Part shown: positions 22,839 to 35,405 of the stretch, in pieces | Position numbering within the stretch: position 1 is the first letter of the stretch | Layout of the letters: each line of letters begins with the position of its first letter | From: Cycas panzhihuaensis | Taxonomy: Eukaryota > Cycadophyta | NCBI GenBank assembly: GCA_023213395.1 | Contig: CM041465.1 | Span: forward strand, 68,951,741-69,015,740 | DNA: 64,000 bases | Reading direction: 5' to 3' | The notes under the pieces: model-generated | The model's input: the letters and a program-made list of their open reading frames with translations, nothing else | The model's database searches: none | Told to the model about the DNA's origin: nothing | Made by a program: the position numbers and the translations under genes

Positions 22839-24665
22839 GGAACAACATCAACCAATAATTAATACGCTCTCTCAATAATGGTTTATTTACCAGGTACATA
22901 AGTATCTGATGATCCACGTAAAATATGAAAGGGTTTGCCAGTAAGTAATGGCGAAATTTTTGCAAGGCGTACACCATTCCAATTCCTTCCCTCTCCGTTG
23001 TTGTATAATTTTATTCAACTTTAGTTAGTTTGTGACTGGCGAAGTATATAGGTCTATCCACGTTGTTGTCCCCTGGTTGTGCTAGAACACATGCGAGTAC
23101 ATACTGGAAGGCGTCTACGTGCACATGGAATATTTTGTTCCAATTTGGGTTACGTAATATAGGAGTTGATGTTATTGCGCGCTATAGGGTTTCAAATGCT
23201 TTTTGTTGGTTTAGGCCCCATTACCATTCTATTTCCTTCTTTAGAAGATCTTCTAGTGGTCCTGCTATTTGAGCATAACCTTTCACGAACTTTTGATAAT
23301 ATCCCATTAATCCTAAGAATCCTTTTACTTGTTTTTGGTTTTGAGGTTGGGGAAAACATAAGATGACTGCTGTCTTGGCTGGATCGGTCATTAGCCCCTC
23401 TTTACTTATAACATGGCCCAGAAGGTTGCAGAAGGGTACCATGAAGGTGCACTTTTTTGGGTTTAGACATAACTTGTTTTCTCTGCAAGTTTGTAACATT
23501 GTTCTCAGATTTTCCATGTGTTTTTTCATTACTCCATGTAAGGTCCAATCATCCAAAAATACAAAAACCATTTCTCCGATAAATTTTCTGAATATGTTGA
23601 GTACTATCCATTGAAAGGTTGTTGGGTATTCGGGAGTCTAAATGGCATAACTCAGTATGCATATGTTTCCCATTCAGCTATGAAAGCGGTCTTATGTTGA
23701 TCCTCTGGTGCGATACTCACCTAATTATATCTGCTAAATCCGTCTGCAAAGGAGTAGACTTCATTTCCTCCTAAAGTTTCTAAGATTTCTTTTGTGAAAG
23801 GAATGGGAAAGGGATCCTTTTTGGTAATTTTATTCAGCTGTCAGTAGTCTACGCATACTCGGATTTTCCTGTTCTTCTTTGGTACAACCACAACAAGATT
23901 TACCCAATCACTATATTCGATTTCGTATATGTATCCAACTTCTAACATTTTGTCTGACTCCGCTTTTACCTTTTCTTTGTATCTTGGATTCATCCTATAG
24001 GGTCTTTGTTTTATAGGTTTTGCCCCTTCGATTAAATCGATGTGATGCATCCCAATTTCAAGTGGGACTCCCTTAATGTTTTTGTAGGACCAATAAAAAA
24101 CATCTCGGTATTCTTCAAATAGTGCTTGGGCCTCTGCAACTGTTTTTTCATTCCAATAGTTGCCGATTATAATATTTTTACGGTATGTTTTTGACTCGAG
24201 GTTGATTTGACTTGTCTTGGGTTTTCCCTGTTGCTTTTCTTTCACTACTGGGTGGGTAGGTGTATCCTCTATGTCCCTTTGTTCATACCTTAATTCTGTA
24301 TATTTTGGAGGTAGGTTTCTAGCTTCTTTTTCCTTCTCCCTTTCTTCATGATCGTTGTCTTTTGCATTTCTAATGTTTTCAATTAAAATTAAATTCTTTT
24401 CTACCTTTCTACTGATATCCCTTATATTTTTTAACACTTTATGTATGATCTGATTCTCGGAAGAATATGAAAAGGCTTGGGCAAATGAATGCTCTATTTC
24501 TTCCCATATTACCTGGCGGAGTTGTTTTTGTTTTAGGAACAATGTTTTTGCTAAGGTTCCCAAGGTATGAATGAAAAGTTGGGTCCAATGTAATTTAGGA
24601 ATATTCCAATGTTTCCATAGTCTTCTACACCTAAGGAGATGCTTGCTAGGGCATTCTCCTACCAA
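22839..24665 (-). pseudogene. Gypsy RT and RNase H of G
   Basis: RT is read from 24665 leftwards. Its start shows LFEEYRDVFYWSYKNIKGVP, IKQRPYRMNPRYKEKVKAE and NRKIRVCVDY, then a stop where Arg is expected, then a frame with KKDPFPIPF and QHKTAFIAEWETYAY. The catalytic motif is VFLDDW (F-L-D-D), followed by CLNPKKCTFMV, LGHVISKEG and FLGLMGYYQKFVKGYA. RNase H follows with FHVHVDAFQYVLACVLAQ, the usual Asp-Ala-Ser being DAF, and PIYFASHKLTKVE. The sequence ends abruptly at 22839 where F1a inserted. At least four in-frame stops make it inactive. Confidence 0.9.
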
Positions 24666-25460
24666 GAATCCTACAATTATTAAGTTTTGAGGTGGATCAA
24701 ACCTAAGTCTAAAGGTTGATTGTAAGTTTTCCCATGTCTGTAGGGTATGGTGACGGGCTATGTACCATCACCATGCATTAGCTTGAAAGGGGATTACAAA
24801 ATCAGTAATCCACTGTGTTTTATTTAAAATCCTGTGTTGCAACCAATGTTCCATACATTGGATTAAATGTTTTGTACCCTCCATTTTCTTGCCTGAAAAT
24901 GTAGGTATTTGTTTTTGCCTTATCGTTTTATCTTCTGGTATAAGTTTCGTGGGGTGGGCGGTTTCTATTACCTTTTGAAGGCTATCCTCAAATTTAGTTT
25001 GGCTTGGGGGGGGGGGGGTTTATAAAAAAAGATCTTGGTGAATCTGAGGAAGAATGTTGGTTAGGGATGGGATATTCTACCTCAACTTGTTGCTTTTTGC
25101 TAGAGGGGTTTGGAAGGACATCCCCGAAGTTAGAAGGAAGATTGGCCAGATCTCTCGAATCGGCTTTGGGGATGGGGAGTGGGAACGAGGGGTTAGGAAG
25201 GAAGTGGGGGTGGGGATGAGGTGATGAGAGTTTGTAGGAGTTATCAAATTTACATTCACTTTGTTTCTTATTTGAAATTCTACTTTTACTAAGCTATGCT
25301 CTACTGGTTTTTAAAGGTTCCTGGCACATATATAATCTAAATTATTATTATTTGATTTATTGTCAATTGAAAAATATTTCGATAACAAATTATAACAAAA
25401 TAAAGAGGGTTGTACTTCATACGAGTTATCCATCAAATAACGAACCATGTCATTGGTTTC
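24666..25460 (-). other. Gypsy spacer between protease and RT of G
   Basis: The minus-strand frame is degraded and no domain was recognised. It contains a run of 13 G at 25006-25018 and a Pro/Ser-rich frame opposite (25077-25259). Confidence 0.55.
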
Positions 25461-25973
25461 TTATTCGTCGGATGATGCTTTGGATGGTAGCTCTCCGTAA
25501 ATGTTGGGTTTGTACTCTTGGGCATCGTTCATTTGATTGGTTTCTTCCGTTGTGTGATATAGATTGGCTTTATCGAAAGTGGAGGAAGTCTCTTGGGTGG
25601 CAATCGTTGTGCTAGATGCGTCGCCTGGAATTACTTCTACTGTATACTTTCTTTTCACCAACATAGGGAGGATGACTTTTTTTCCTCCATCCGTAAGGGT
25701 GAATGTTACATCCTTCCAACTTTGCAGACATTCGGTCTGATATAACCATGGTCTTCCTAATAATGTTGGATAGGTGACCATGTCTTTGACTGTGTCTACG
25801 ATCATGAAATCACCAAAAACAATAATGCCAACCACATTCACTTGAATATTCTCTAGGCGCCCCACTAGTTTGACTAACAGTTCGTTTGCCAACTTCAATG
25901 AGTAATTCGTTGGTGCTAATCGTGGGTTCCGTAGTTTCTTCCATGTTTGGGTTGGTAAGACATTTATAGCCAC
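25461..25973 (-). pseudogene. Gypsy aspartic protease region of G
   Basis: The 170-residue open frame carries features of the retropepsin-like domain of plant gypsy elements: MAINVLPTQTWKKLRNP at the start, a hydrophobic core VNVVGIIVFGDFMIVD, and TYPTLLGRPWLYQTEC, where LGRPWL is the conserved protease flap-end signature. The catalytic DTG-type triad that should precede the start is not readable in this frame and probably lies in the broken stretch to about 26046. Confidence 0.75.
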
Positions 25974-26046
25974 TCCTCAATCCACAATAACGTTTTTGAG
26001 GTTTACCTCCAAAATACTGATATCTACTAAGGTATCCAAGTCGCAA

Positions 26047-26473
26047 GATGGTTTAATTTTATGTAGACTTCTATAAGCTTCTTTTAGGTGTATCTTCTCT
26101 CCTTTTATCCATTCGATGATGTTTCCCAACTAGATGGTTAAGTTTAATTGGTTAACCAAATCTTCTATGAGTATTAATTTTTGTAAAAGTTTCTCCGTTT
26201 TAGGGTTTCCTTTTGAGTTTTCTGATAAAGTTTGCTCCTCTGCTTTCTTGTTCCTCCTTCGATATACTTGCTTTACTTCTGGTTTCCCTAAGGGTAGTGA
26301 CTTGAGTCCTTCCTCTTTTGTGGCTTTTTCCAATGTTTTCTTAGTGGCAACAAAATGGTCAATTTCTACTTTGGGATTAGGGTAATCTTTTTCTCCCTCG
26401 TTTTTTCGATTTTGCAAGTTGACATTCTTTGGAGATCTGGGTATGATTGTTACCCTGTTCAAGGGCTTACTCT
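26047..26473 (-). pseudogene. Gypsy gag-pol linker of G
   Basis: A Lys/Glu/Asn-rich frame (26130-26498, whose last bases belong to F1b) includes KKTLEKATKEEGLKSL and NKKAEEQTLSENSKG. It joins the protease region to gag and is cut by F1b at 26474. No catalytic motif is visible. Confidence 0.6.
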
Positions 26474-27002
26474 TGTTAGAGCCTTCATTCCTAAGCATTA
26501 AGTCTTGACCTTGTGTATTAGTATTTTTGTCAGTTTAGGCCCTTTATCCTAAAGTGTTCATTTGTTTGATTATAAAATTGTATTTTGTCTTGTACTGACT
26601 TTTCTCACATGCGCTTGTGAGAAGTCAACTTTTGTGGGCCTTATCCTTATCCTTGGAGATAGAAGAGTCCTAATCAGATTTGTCTTTTAGTCTTGATCAG
26701 TGACGTGGAGAAATCCTGATCGTCCAAACTCCTTTATAAGGAGCCCTATTCTCATGTTTTGGCATGTAGTATTTTGAGTAAGATTTATGCTGCTATAAGT
26801 GTCTCTTGTAGGTGAAGTGTTGAATTCTCCTTCATACTTGTGTTTATGATAGGTTGAGTTGAAGTGCAATACTCCTCCCTATCACCTTTTGTGTTGTACT
26901 ACATCATTTCTTTAATCTAAGTGTATAGTCCTTCATATTTCGATGTCCTCTCTAGCTTCACAATAGATTCTGGCACATTTATCTGCTCCATTTCGTCTCT
27001 CA
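26474..27002 (+). repeat. F1b 5' LTR
   Basis: 529 bp, TGTTAGAGCC to CGTCTCTCA, paired with 33598-34131. It also matches the split F1a 5' LTR in reverse. Confidence 0.92.
26733..26741 (+). promoter_or_regulatory. TATA-like box in F1b 5' LTR
   Basis: TTTATAAGG lies about 260 bp into the LTR and is conserved in the 3' LTR (33857-33865) and in F1a. The position fits the U3 promoter of a copia LTR. Confidence 0.6.
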
Positions 27003-27005
27003 ATT

Positions 27006-27017
27006 TGGTATCAAAGC
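27006..27017 (+). other. Primer binding site of F1b
   Basis: TGGTATCAAAGC, three bases after the LTR, matches the plant initiator Met tRNA 3' end with one change (CAG to CAA). Confidence 0.85.
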
Positions 27018-29433
27018 CTCGGTATCTTGAGGAGCGGATTGTTGGCTTCGATTTTCTCCAAGACTGGTGACGACCTTCGCCATACGAAGGCGATCCATTT
27101 GGAGCAAGGAGTAATTTCTTGAGGTTTGATGCTAAAGGACTTTGTTTACACTCATGACTTGCAAATTTTTTAAGAATCTTTGATGCAAAGTGTTGAATAT
27201 TTGTATTTGTGGTGGACTAATTTTGTGGCCAAGGAAAAGGGACGGTGATACCAAAATTTGCAGGACATTTGGAGCTAATTTTCTTGTGTTCTTCCACAAG
27301 ATCAAAGTTGTGTTGCAATCTTGCATCTTGTTGGCAAGGTCTAGCACATAAGCAACTTTATGAAGATTATTTTTTAAGGGTCTTTTTAATGTGCAAAACT
27401 CTTGAAATTATTAATTATTTCAAGTTTTTCTCAATTTTTGCGCTAAAAAAAATAATAAGGTTTACAAGCAGATTTCATTGTGGTTACAAGGAAGAAAAAG
27501 TGGCTGTTCTGAAATTATTATTGGAAGTTTGACAAACTTTTCAGGGGCTCATTATGTCAAATTGCTCTCATCAAAGAGAGTAAATATTAATCTTTTGTTT
27601 TTTATAACAGCCCTCTTTTTGGATGACAAAATAATCTGCTATTGTCATATTACTAGAAGATTAAAAAAAAAAAAAACTATCCATGCATGGCCCTGCGGTG
27701 ACATTCTTTCCATACCCTCTGTGTGGCCTGCATCATTTTGTTTAGTCCTCTTGTGGTATATTTGTTGCAAGTGGCTCATTTGCAAGTCCCATAAAGTAAG
27801 ATTATTACGAAGGAGTTGCATAAGGAGTGTGCTGTCCTTGTAAGACTCTGTCCTGTTATCTTGCAACTTCCTTCCTCTCAGCTCTTGTTTTGAATTCTGC
27901 AAGATACCGATGGTAATCACCCTTCATCTTAAGGTAAAATACCTTGGACTCACTAGATGTGAATGAAGGAATAAGATGGGTGTCAAGAAGACACAACAAC
28001 AGATTTCGCTCCTCCACGGTTAGTTCCTCTGCATCCACTGTTGGCTACCTTTTCCATTTACGCTACCATCTCCTCAGCGATGGCTCTCTGTGGACTGATC
28101 CGTGTCGGCTCCATCCTGTTCGTGGCGTATCTCTTCAACAACTGCGGCTTCCGTGAAGGTGTAACACCGTGCGGCTCTGTCCTCCGTCCCGTGCACCTCT
28201 GCGGCCTATTCTCCACGACTCTTCCCTGTGCGACCACCTGCCGTCCTCCTTCCTGTGCGGCTCTACACTCTGTTTTCACGTGCTCCTCACCGCGAGCTCC
28301 CGTCTAGCGGCTCTTCCCCGTGTGACCTTCTGGCATCCGACTCCATGTGATCAAAGAATGACGGCGCACACAGTTTGACCCACAATCTCACGCCCACGGG
28401 CGCCCACTGGAAATCGTCTGCCGCCGCCAGGTTTTTCAATTCGAAGAAATCTCATAGTTTCTAAACTATGTGTTATATAATTTAGAATATGCTTCGGCAT
28501 ATTCATTTCTTAATTTTTCTTTTAAAACTTTAGTATTCTAAAGTTTAGTTTTTAACTTTATTTTTTCATCATTTTTAAGAGCTTTTTGACATTTGTTTAG
28601 TGTGATAATCACACTAACTTATATAAAGCGATTTTATTATCTTTTTTTTTTAGAAAATTACTCATTTTTTAATGACATTAAGTTCTTAATGACTTAAGTC
28701 ATTATTCTTGAATTCAAAAAGGGGATCAATTTCAAAAATTTTTAAAGTGTGTTAATCACACTCTTGTATAAATCTACCAAGTGTATTGTGGTGATTTAAA
28801 CACCATCTTTCTCGCTTGTTTAAGCCTCAAATTTGTACTACTTAATGACTATTTTTCTCACTGGGCTCCTGCGAGGTGACCCAATTGTAAGTGAGAATCA
28901 ACATCAACAAAAAGGGGGGCAAAGATCAATAAAAAAGCTACAAATTTTTGGTGCATAGGGATCATTTTTTTGATCCCAGGTGTTCTTGGTGGACTTGCTT
29001 TATTATTGGCTTGTTGAAGGCATTAATTTGTGGTGTTTTTTGCTGTTGTTTATCTCTTTATGAGATTGCTATTTGAACTTAGTTGCATCATTTGATATTC
29101 AACGCAACTATATTGTAACTTGAAGTCTTTTTGACACAGTTTATCAACAACAAACATGTCTACAAGCACACATTTTTTAGCACTAAAAACAACCCACTTT
29201 TAATCATTAAAACACTTAAGTGGGGAGGCTCGAAAAGAGTTTATACTCTGCCTCAAAGTGTTGATAACTTGGCCAACACTGATCTTGCTATCAGGTTGGA
29301 CAAACTTGCTAGCCAAGCCCTCCATTCCGTCCACAAACCTTTCAATCTCGTACTGATTTCTTGTTGGATATTCAGTGGAACTTAAGCAACGTCAACTCAA
29401 AGGTTCCAAGTTTCATCTGGTACTGCAATCAAA
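27018..29433 (+). other. F1b leader
   Basis: 2.4-kb leader, colinear with the F1a leader. It contains a GC-rich island (about 28040-28400) of degenerate TGTGCGGCTC words in otherwise AT-rich DNA. Open frames at 27478-27843 and 28041-28307 match no protein I know. Confidence 0.65.
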
Positions 29434-30300
29434 ATGGCGACTCAGATGCTAAATGCAAACACCATTAAGTTAACAGGTGCTGAAAATTATCTCACTTGGA
29501 AGAAGCAAGCAAAGAACTTGTTGATTATGAATGAGTTATGGGGTTATGTATCAGGCAAAATCTCCAAACCTGAGTCCACTCCTGATCCTGCTAATCCTCA
29601 AAATTTGATTCTAGTAGATCCTGTTGCATTAGCTTCTTTCAAAGCTAAAGATGAGGTTGCACTCGTCTTTATTCATTTGTCAGTCAGTGATAATCTTGAT
29701 CAGAATATTGAATCTGCTTCAACTTCAAAATTTGCTTGGGACATAATTGTTTCATTGTATGAATGAAAAGATGATGCACAAATTGTTATGTATAAAGAAA
29801 AATTATTCAGTCTGAAGTATGTTGCTCCAATGGTAGCCTATTTATCTTCAATTAAGGCTATCAATAATCAACTGACAATGCTTGGCAAACCAGTGACAGA
29901 TGAAGACTTGGTTACTGCAACAATTCATGCTTTGCCTAAAGAATACAATGGTTTTATTTCTGACATTTTTTGAAATGGAACTTTGTTTATTCTAACTTTC
30001 AATGAGTTAGAACGTTTATTGCTACAAGAAGAAGAAATTTATTCGCGGCAAGATGAAGCAAGCACATCTAGTGTTTTCTCCACAAAATTCAAACCCAAGC
30101 AGCAATTTCAGTCCAAGCAGAATTTTTTGAAAAAAATTGGTAATCTTAGCATAAAATCAAAGATTGTCGTTTGTCATTATTGTGGCAAAGTTGGCCACAT
30201 TCAGCCTGACTGTAGAAAACGTTAATATGACTTGCAACAACCACAACAACAACAAATTCAACATCAACAGAATTTTTGTCAAGAATAACATGAATCAAGA
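29434..30300 (+). pseudogene. Copia gag of F1b
   Basis: Gag begins MATQMLNANTIKLTGAENYL and contains KNLLIMNELWGYVSGKISKP and LDQNIESASTSKFAWDIIVS of the capsid. The intact zinc knuckle CHYCGKVGHIQPDC lies at about 30170-30215. In-frame stops occur at 29764 (TGA), 29971 (TGA) and 30223 (TAA). The first two correspond to Arg in the F1a copy, so CGA to TGA is the likely change. After the zinc knuckle comes a Gln/Asn-rich tail. Confidence 0.9.
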
Positions 30301-33300
30301 TCGAATAAGATAGCAACAAGGACCAACTCGAGGTACATTCCGAGGTGGTCGCCAATGAAGGACAAATCGTGGTGGTTTTCAAGGCCACACAACACAACAT
30401 GATCCAAGTGACATGTCTTTTTTTGCATATAATGGCAGTCATAATGATAATACTTGGATCATTGATTCTGGTGCATCACGTCACATGACAGGTGATGCAA
30501 ACATATTATCAAATTTTCAAGAATGTTAGAGAGAAACAGTGACATTTGGGAACAATGCCACTGTTGAAATATTAGGTGTAGGACAAATTACACCTCTCGA
30601 TCATCATTCTGCATTTCCTAGTGGAAATGTTTTCCTAGTTCTTGCAATGCGCAAAAACTTGCTTTCTGTTAGTCAGCTTGATAAGCAGCAGATGAGTGTG
30701 CTATTCAAAGACAGAAAGTGTATCATCAGGAATAAAGACGACCAGATAGTTGTAGTTGATCATGAAGATCGTGGCCTCTACAAATTAGAAACAACATCTA
30801 GATCATCTCATGCATATGTCTTCCATTCTGTAAATAAGACTTAACTGTGGCATGAAAGACTTGGACGTCTGAATCTTGACAGCATTAGGGAGATGTTCAG
30901 ACACAACTTGGTTTATTTCTTAGCCAAAACCTCTGGGGGTAATTGCCTTTGTGAATCGTGTCTTATGGGGAAGCAACATCGAGAACCTTTTGAGAAAGGT
31001 AAGGCCTGGAGAGCACAACATCCACTGCAACTTGTACATTTTGACATTTGTGGTCCCATGAGCACTCAGTCTTATGGAGGATCATCATTCTTTATGACAT
31101 TCATTGATGATTTCTCACATAAAGTATGGGTCTACTTTCTAAAACATAAGTCAGAAGCTTTGAACAAGTTTAAGGAATTTAAACTTGCGGTGGAAAATGA
31201 ATTAGGCATGCAGATCAAAATACTCCGTACAGATAATGGAGGTGAGTATACGTCCAAGGATTTTAATCAATTTTGTATTCAAAACGGCATCAAACGCCAA
31301 TTTTCTGGCCATTACACATCGCAGCAGAATGGTGTAGCAGAAAGGATGAACAGAACCTTGGTCAGTAGAGCAAAAGCTATGATGCATGCCAAAGGTCTCT
31401 CATTAACATATTGGGCAGAAGCACTTCATACTGCTGCGTACCTGTCAAACCGCAGCTCAACTTCTCCACTTTCGGGCATCACAATCGAGGAGGCCTGGAC
31501 TGGCCAAAAACCAACGGTCAGCCATTCATGAACATTTGGATGCATGGCCTATATGAACATTCCTCACAAGCAACGTCGGAAATTCGACGACAAAAGTCTC
31601 AAATGCATCTTTGTTGGATATGCTCTTGGCAGTAAAACATATCGATTGTTTGATCCCCTTACTAAAAAGATGCATACTTCACGAGACGTTGTCTTTGCAG
31701 AAGTCAATTAGGAGATCGACGTCAGCACACTTCCTCTCTCCCTTGATAAAGGCAAAGCCATTCTTGAAGAATCTGTCCCTTCATCTTCCTCAACACCTTG
31801 TACTTCATCTGCACCAACTGCTTCTTCTTACTCCTCATCTTCCTTTGTACCTTCATTGTGTCCTTCTTCTTCTTCTTCTGAGCTTCAGCAATCACCTCCA
31901 TCACAGGACAATGAAGCTACATCAACAAAGAAGCTACCCAAATGGTACATGCAAACTATTGCAGTTCACAGATTGTTGAAGGAAAATGTCCATCCAAAAT
32001 GCGGCCTTCACCCACTGTTAATTACGCACTTATGGATGAAGTGCTTACTGCTCCTGAGCCTTCCACTTTTGAGGAGGCATGTATTTAAAAGTGGCAGGCT
32101 GCCATGGATGATGAGATCCACTCCATTTATCAAAATGACACATTGGACTTGGTTGAGTTACAACCTAGCAAACAAGCCATCAATTGTAAGTGGATCTATA
32201 AAATCAAGTATAAGTCTGATGGTACTATTGAGCGACATAAGGCTTGACTTGTTGCTAAAGGCTTCAAACAACGAGAAGGCATTGACTACACCTAGACCTT
32301 TACACCAGTAGCCAATATGAATACCATCAGGATTGTTATGGCCTTAGCTCCACAATGCAAGTGGCCATTATATCAGATGGATGTCAAAAGCGCCTTTCTC
32401 AACGACGATTTGACTAAGGAGGTCTACCTGGAACAACCTCTTGGATATATTTCTGTCGACAATGAACATCTTGTCTGTCGCCTTAAAAAGACCTTCTATG
32501 GCCTAAAACAGGTGCCACATGCTTGGTATTCAAAGATCGATGACTACTTTTTGCAGCACAATTTTCATCGATCCACATCAGATTCGAACCTATATATCAA
32601 GGTTCAAAACCAGCACATCACAATAGTTGTTCTTTATGTTGATGATTTGATTATCACAGGGAATGATGTAAATCTGATTGAGCGTCTCCAAAGGGACTTG
32701 AAAAGAAATTTTGAGATGACAGATCTCAGACTTCTTCACTATTTTCTTGGCATGGAAGTGTGGCAGCAGCCAGGTCACATTTTTATTTCTCAAGCCAAGT
32801 ATACATGGAATATTTTACAGCAATTCAGAATGGAAGACTACAAACCTTCACCAACACCCATGGAGACATGCACGAAATTGTCGATGAATGAAAAAGGAAA
32901 ACCTGTTGATTCCACCCTTTTTAGGCAACTAGTGGGTAGTCTCATCTACTTGACTAACACTAGACCTGACATTTCATATGCGGTTGGAATATGTTCTAGA
33001 TACATGATCAGCCCCAATCAACGACACTGGAATGTTGCAAAACGCATCCTCAGATACCTCAAAGGTACTTTGTAGTATGGTCTTCAGTACACACGCAATG
33101 AGAACTTCACACTGGAAGGGTTCTCAGATTCAGATTTGGTTGGTTGCCAAGATAGCCGGAAATCTACCTCAGGTTATTGTTTCAACCTTGGGTCTGCTAT
33201 TATTTCATGGAGTTGCAAAAAGCAACCAAATGTTACACGTTCCTCCACTGAAGTAGAATACAAAGCTGATGTCAGCGCAGCATGTGAGACTCTTTGGCTC

Positions 33301-33603
33301 AGACGAATTCTTGAAGAGCTTGGACTTGAGCAAACACTCCCAACACCATTGTATTGTGACAATCAGAGTGTTATCAAGATTGCCAAGAATTTGGTATTTC
33401 ACGCACGCACCAAGCATATTGAGGTCCATCACCATTTTATCAGAGAACATGTGCAGCAAGGTGAAATCAATCTCGTCTACAAGTCGACTGATCAACAGCT
33501 AGCCGACATCTTCGCCAAGCCACTTGGGAAAGAGAAGTTCGAGCATTTCAGAAGCGGCCTCGGCATTCAACTTAATGCTGTATCCATTCAGGGGGGCTAT
33601 TAG
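30301..33603 (+). pseudogene. Copia pol of F1b
   Basis: Protease: NTWIIDSGASRHMTGDA near 30450-30500, catalytic DSG intact. Integrase 30840-31530: CESCLMGKQH (zinc site), HFDICGPM and RTDNGGEY (two catalytic Asp), QQNGVAERMNRTL (Glu). A Ser/Pro-rich linker follows, then RT 32317-33075 with [11 protein letters not shown] and the intact LYVDDLIITG. RNase H to 33603 shows SSTEVEYKADVSAACE, YCDNQSVIKIAKN and LADIFAKPLGKEKFEHF. Stops occur at 30527, 30843, 31529, 31709, 32245, 32294 and 33073, plus a frameshift near 32085. It is the best-preserved F1 copy in the window. Confidence 0.92.
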
Positions 33604-34131
33604 AACCTTCATTCCTAAGCATTAAGTCTTGACCTTGGGTATTAGTATTTTTGTCACTTTAGGCCCTTTATCCTAAAGTGTTCATTTGTTTGATTATAAA
33701 ATTGTCTTTTGTCTTGTAGTGACTTTTCTCACATGTGCTTGTGAGAAGTCAACTTTTGTGGGCTCTATCCTTATCCTTGGAGATAGAAGAGTCCTAATCA
33801 GATTTGTCTTCTAGTCGTGATCAGTGACGTGGAGAAATCTTGATCATCCAAACTCCTTTATAAGGAGCCCTATTCGCATGTTTTGGCATGTAGTATTTTG
33901 AGTAAGATTTATGCTGCTGTAAGTGTCTCTTGTAAGTGCAATGTTGAGATGAATTCTCCTTCATACCTGTGTTTATGATAGGTTGAGTTGAAGTGCAATA
34001 CTCCTCCCTATCACCTTTTGTGTTGTATTACATCATTTCTTTAATCTAAGTGTATAGTCCTTCATATTTCGATGTCCTCTCTAGCTTCTCAATAGATTCT
34101 GGCACCTGTATTTACTCCATTTCGTCTCTCA
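33598..34131 (+). repeat. F1b 3' LTR
   Basis: 534 bp partner of 26474-27002. Its first dinucleotide is TA instead of TG. The G-rich tract at 33591-33597, just before it, is the polypurine tract. Confidence 0.92.
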
Positions 34132-35405
34132 ACCCTTGCCTTTGCACTCCTCGGTGGTGTGAGTGCTTGGAGCACAATTCTTACACAAGTATGGGCATTC
34201 TTTTTTAATCTTCGCTACTGGACAATCTGACTTCCAGTGTCCATATCCAAGCATATCAAGCATCTACTCAATGGAGGTTTCTTTCTTGGATTCTCCAGTT
34301 GTGTCCTCGTTGTGTATATTGTATGAGTATTCACATTGTTTCTCCCCCGCCCTCTTTCTCGGGCGTTCTAGCCTCTGGTATTGAAGTAACAATCTCACGT
34401 GTTGTGTGTTCCTTGGTCGCAAATATGGCACCAAGCGTTTTGTTTGCAGTTTCTTGCATTACATTCACACTCCTTTGTGGTGTGAGTGTTTTCTTCACAA
34501 ATATAACACGATTTCTCTATTGGGTGTTCTTTACCCCGACGTTTGTTGGAATCCTCTCGGGGGTTATCTCGGTGTTGTAATTTTAGTCTGGCCACCTCTT
34601 TTCTTAGGTCTTTTATCTCTGTGCTTTCCTCTGTCTTATTTATTTGGAATAAAGGTCTATTCAAATTCTGTCTTTAGTTCATTGATTTCTTCTTGCAGTC
34701 TTACCACTAAGGGGTCACAGGCTATCCTCTTAGTATCTATTTCCTTTTCAAAGTCTAAGGCCAACTATTGCGTATGCTTGCACGATTCCAGGGATGCGAT
34801 GCCATTGCATTCCTTAGCGTAGTGTTTAGTCCATTCACAAAGAAAGTACGCATGCTTAAATTTGTAATCTTCTCATTGTTGGTCATGGCAGCAGTGATCA
34901 TGTCTATTTTGCTAATATAGGTCATGATAGACTCTCCTGGCTTTTGTTGTATCTCCCTTAGTGTTAACTCTATAATATCATTGTTTCTATATTTCAAAAA
35001 TCTTGTTTCAAACTCCTTTTTGATTTCATTCTATGATTTGTGTTGGTCTAGCTGCTTATACCACGTTAATGGTACACTTCTTAGCAAATATGCAAACCTG
35101 TCTTTAATTTCATCTTCAACTGTGATTTTTTTGAGATTATTCAATCTCTGAAATAAGTAGATGTGTTCCACAACATCGATCGAATCATCAAAGATGAGTT
35201 TTTTAAATTCCCTATGGTGCGCCGTTATAGACCTATCCTTCCTCTCCCCCTTTCGAGGTGGGGTTGTTGCCTTCACTTTGGTGAACTTCTTATAGAGTCT
35301 CCTTGGTGGCGCCTCTTCCCTACTATTCTCCTTCCCAAACAAAGGATTACGTATTGGTGATTTCAATTGGATGATCCTTGGTACTCCTAGTATTTCCGCC
35401 GCTAC
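34132..35405 (-). pseudogene. Gypsy gag of G, copy 1
   Basis: Read from 35405 leftwards. The N-terminus MKSPIRNPLFGKENSREEAP is followed by the Retrotrans_gag capsid region (KDRFAYLLRSVPLTWYKQLD, LREIQQKPGESIMTYISKID, FFVNGLNTTLRNAM). Then come a coiled-coil-like EIKDLRKEVARLKLQ and two zinc knuckles, CYICEENTHTTKEC and CHICDQGTHNT. Further knuckle-like sequence runs to about 34140, where F1b interrupts. Frame breaks fall near 34997 and 34664. It is paralogous to the next segment (copy 2). Confidence 0.85.

Larger units (their letters stand above)
26474..34131 (+). mobile_element. Ty1/copia element F1b nested in G
   Basis: F1b is a structurally complete plus-strand copia element: 5' LTR 26474-27002, primer site, leader, gag from 29434, pol to 33603, polypurine tract, 3' LTR 33598-34131. 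Flanks ACTCT (26469-26473) and ACCCT (34132-34136) fit a 5-bp target duplication with one mismatch, and gypsy G sequence continues on both sides. The LTRs differ at scattered positions and gag-pol has at least eight stops, so it is older than F2a and F2b and cannot move by itself. Confidence 0.92.

Noticed and set aside
25006-25018. Run of 13 G
   Set aside because: Probably simple slippage or a homopolymer length error in decayed gypsy sequence; no quadruplex pattern of repeated G-runs was seen nearby.
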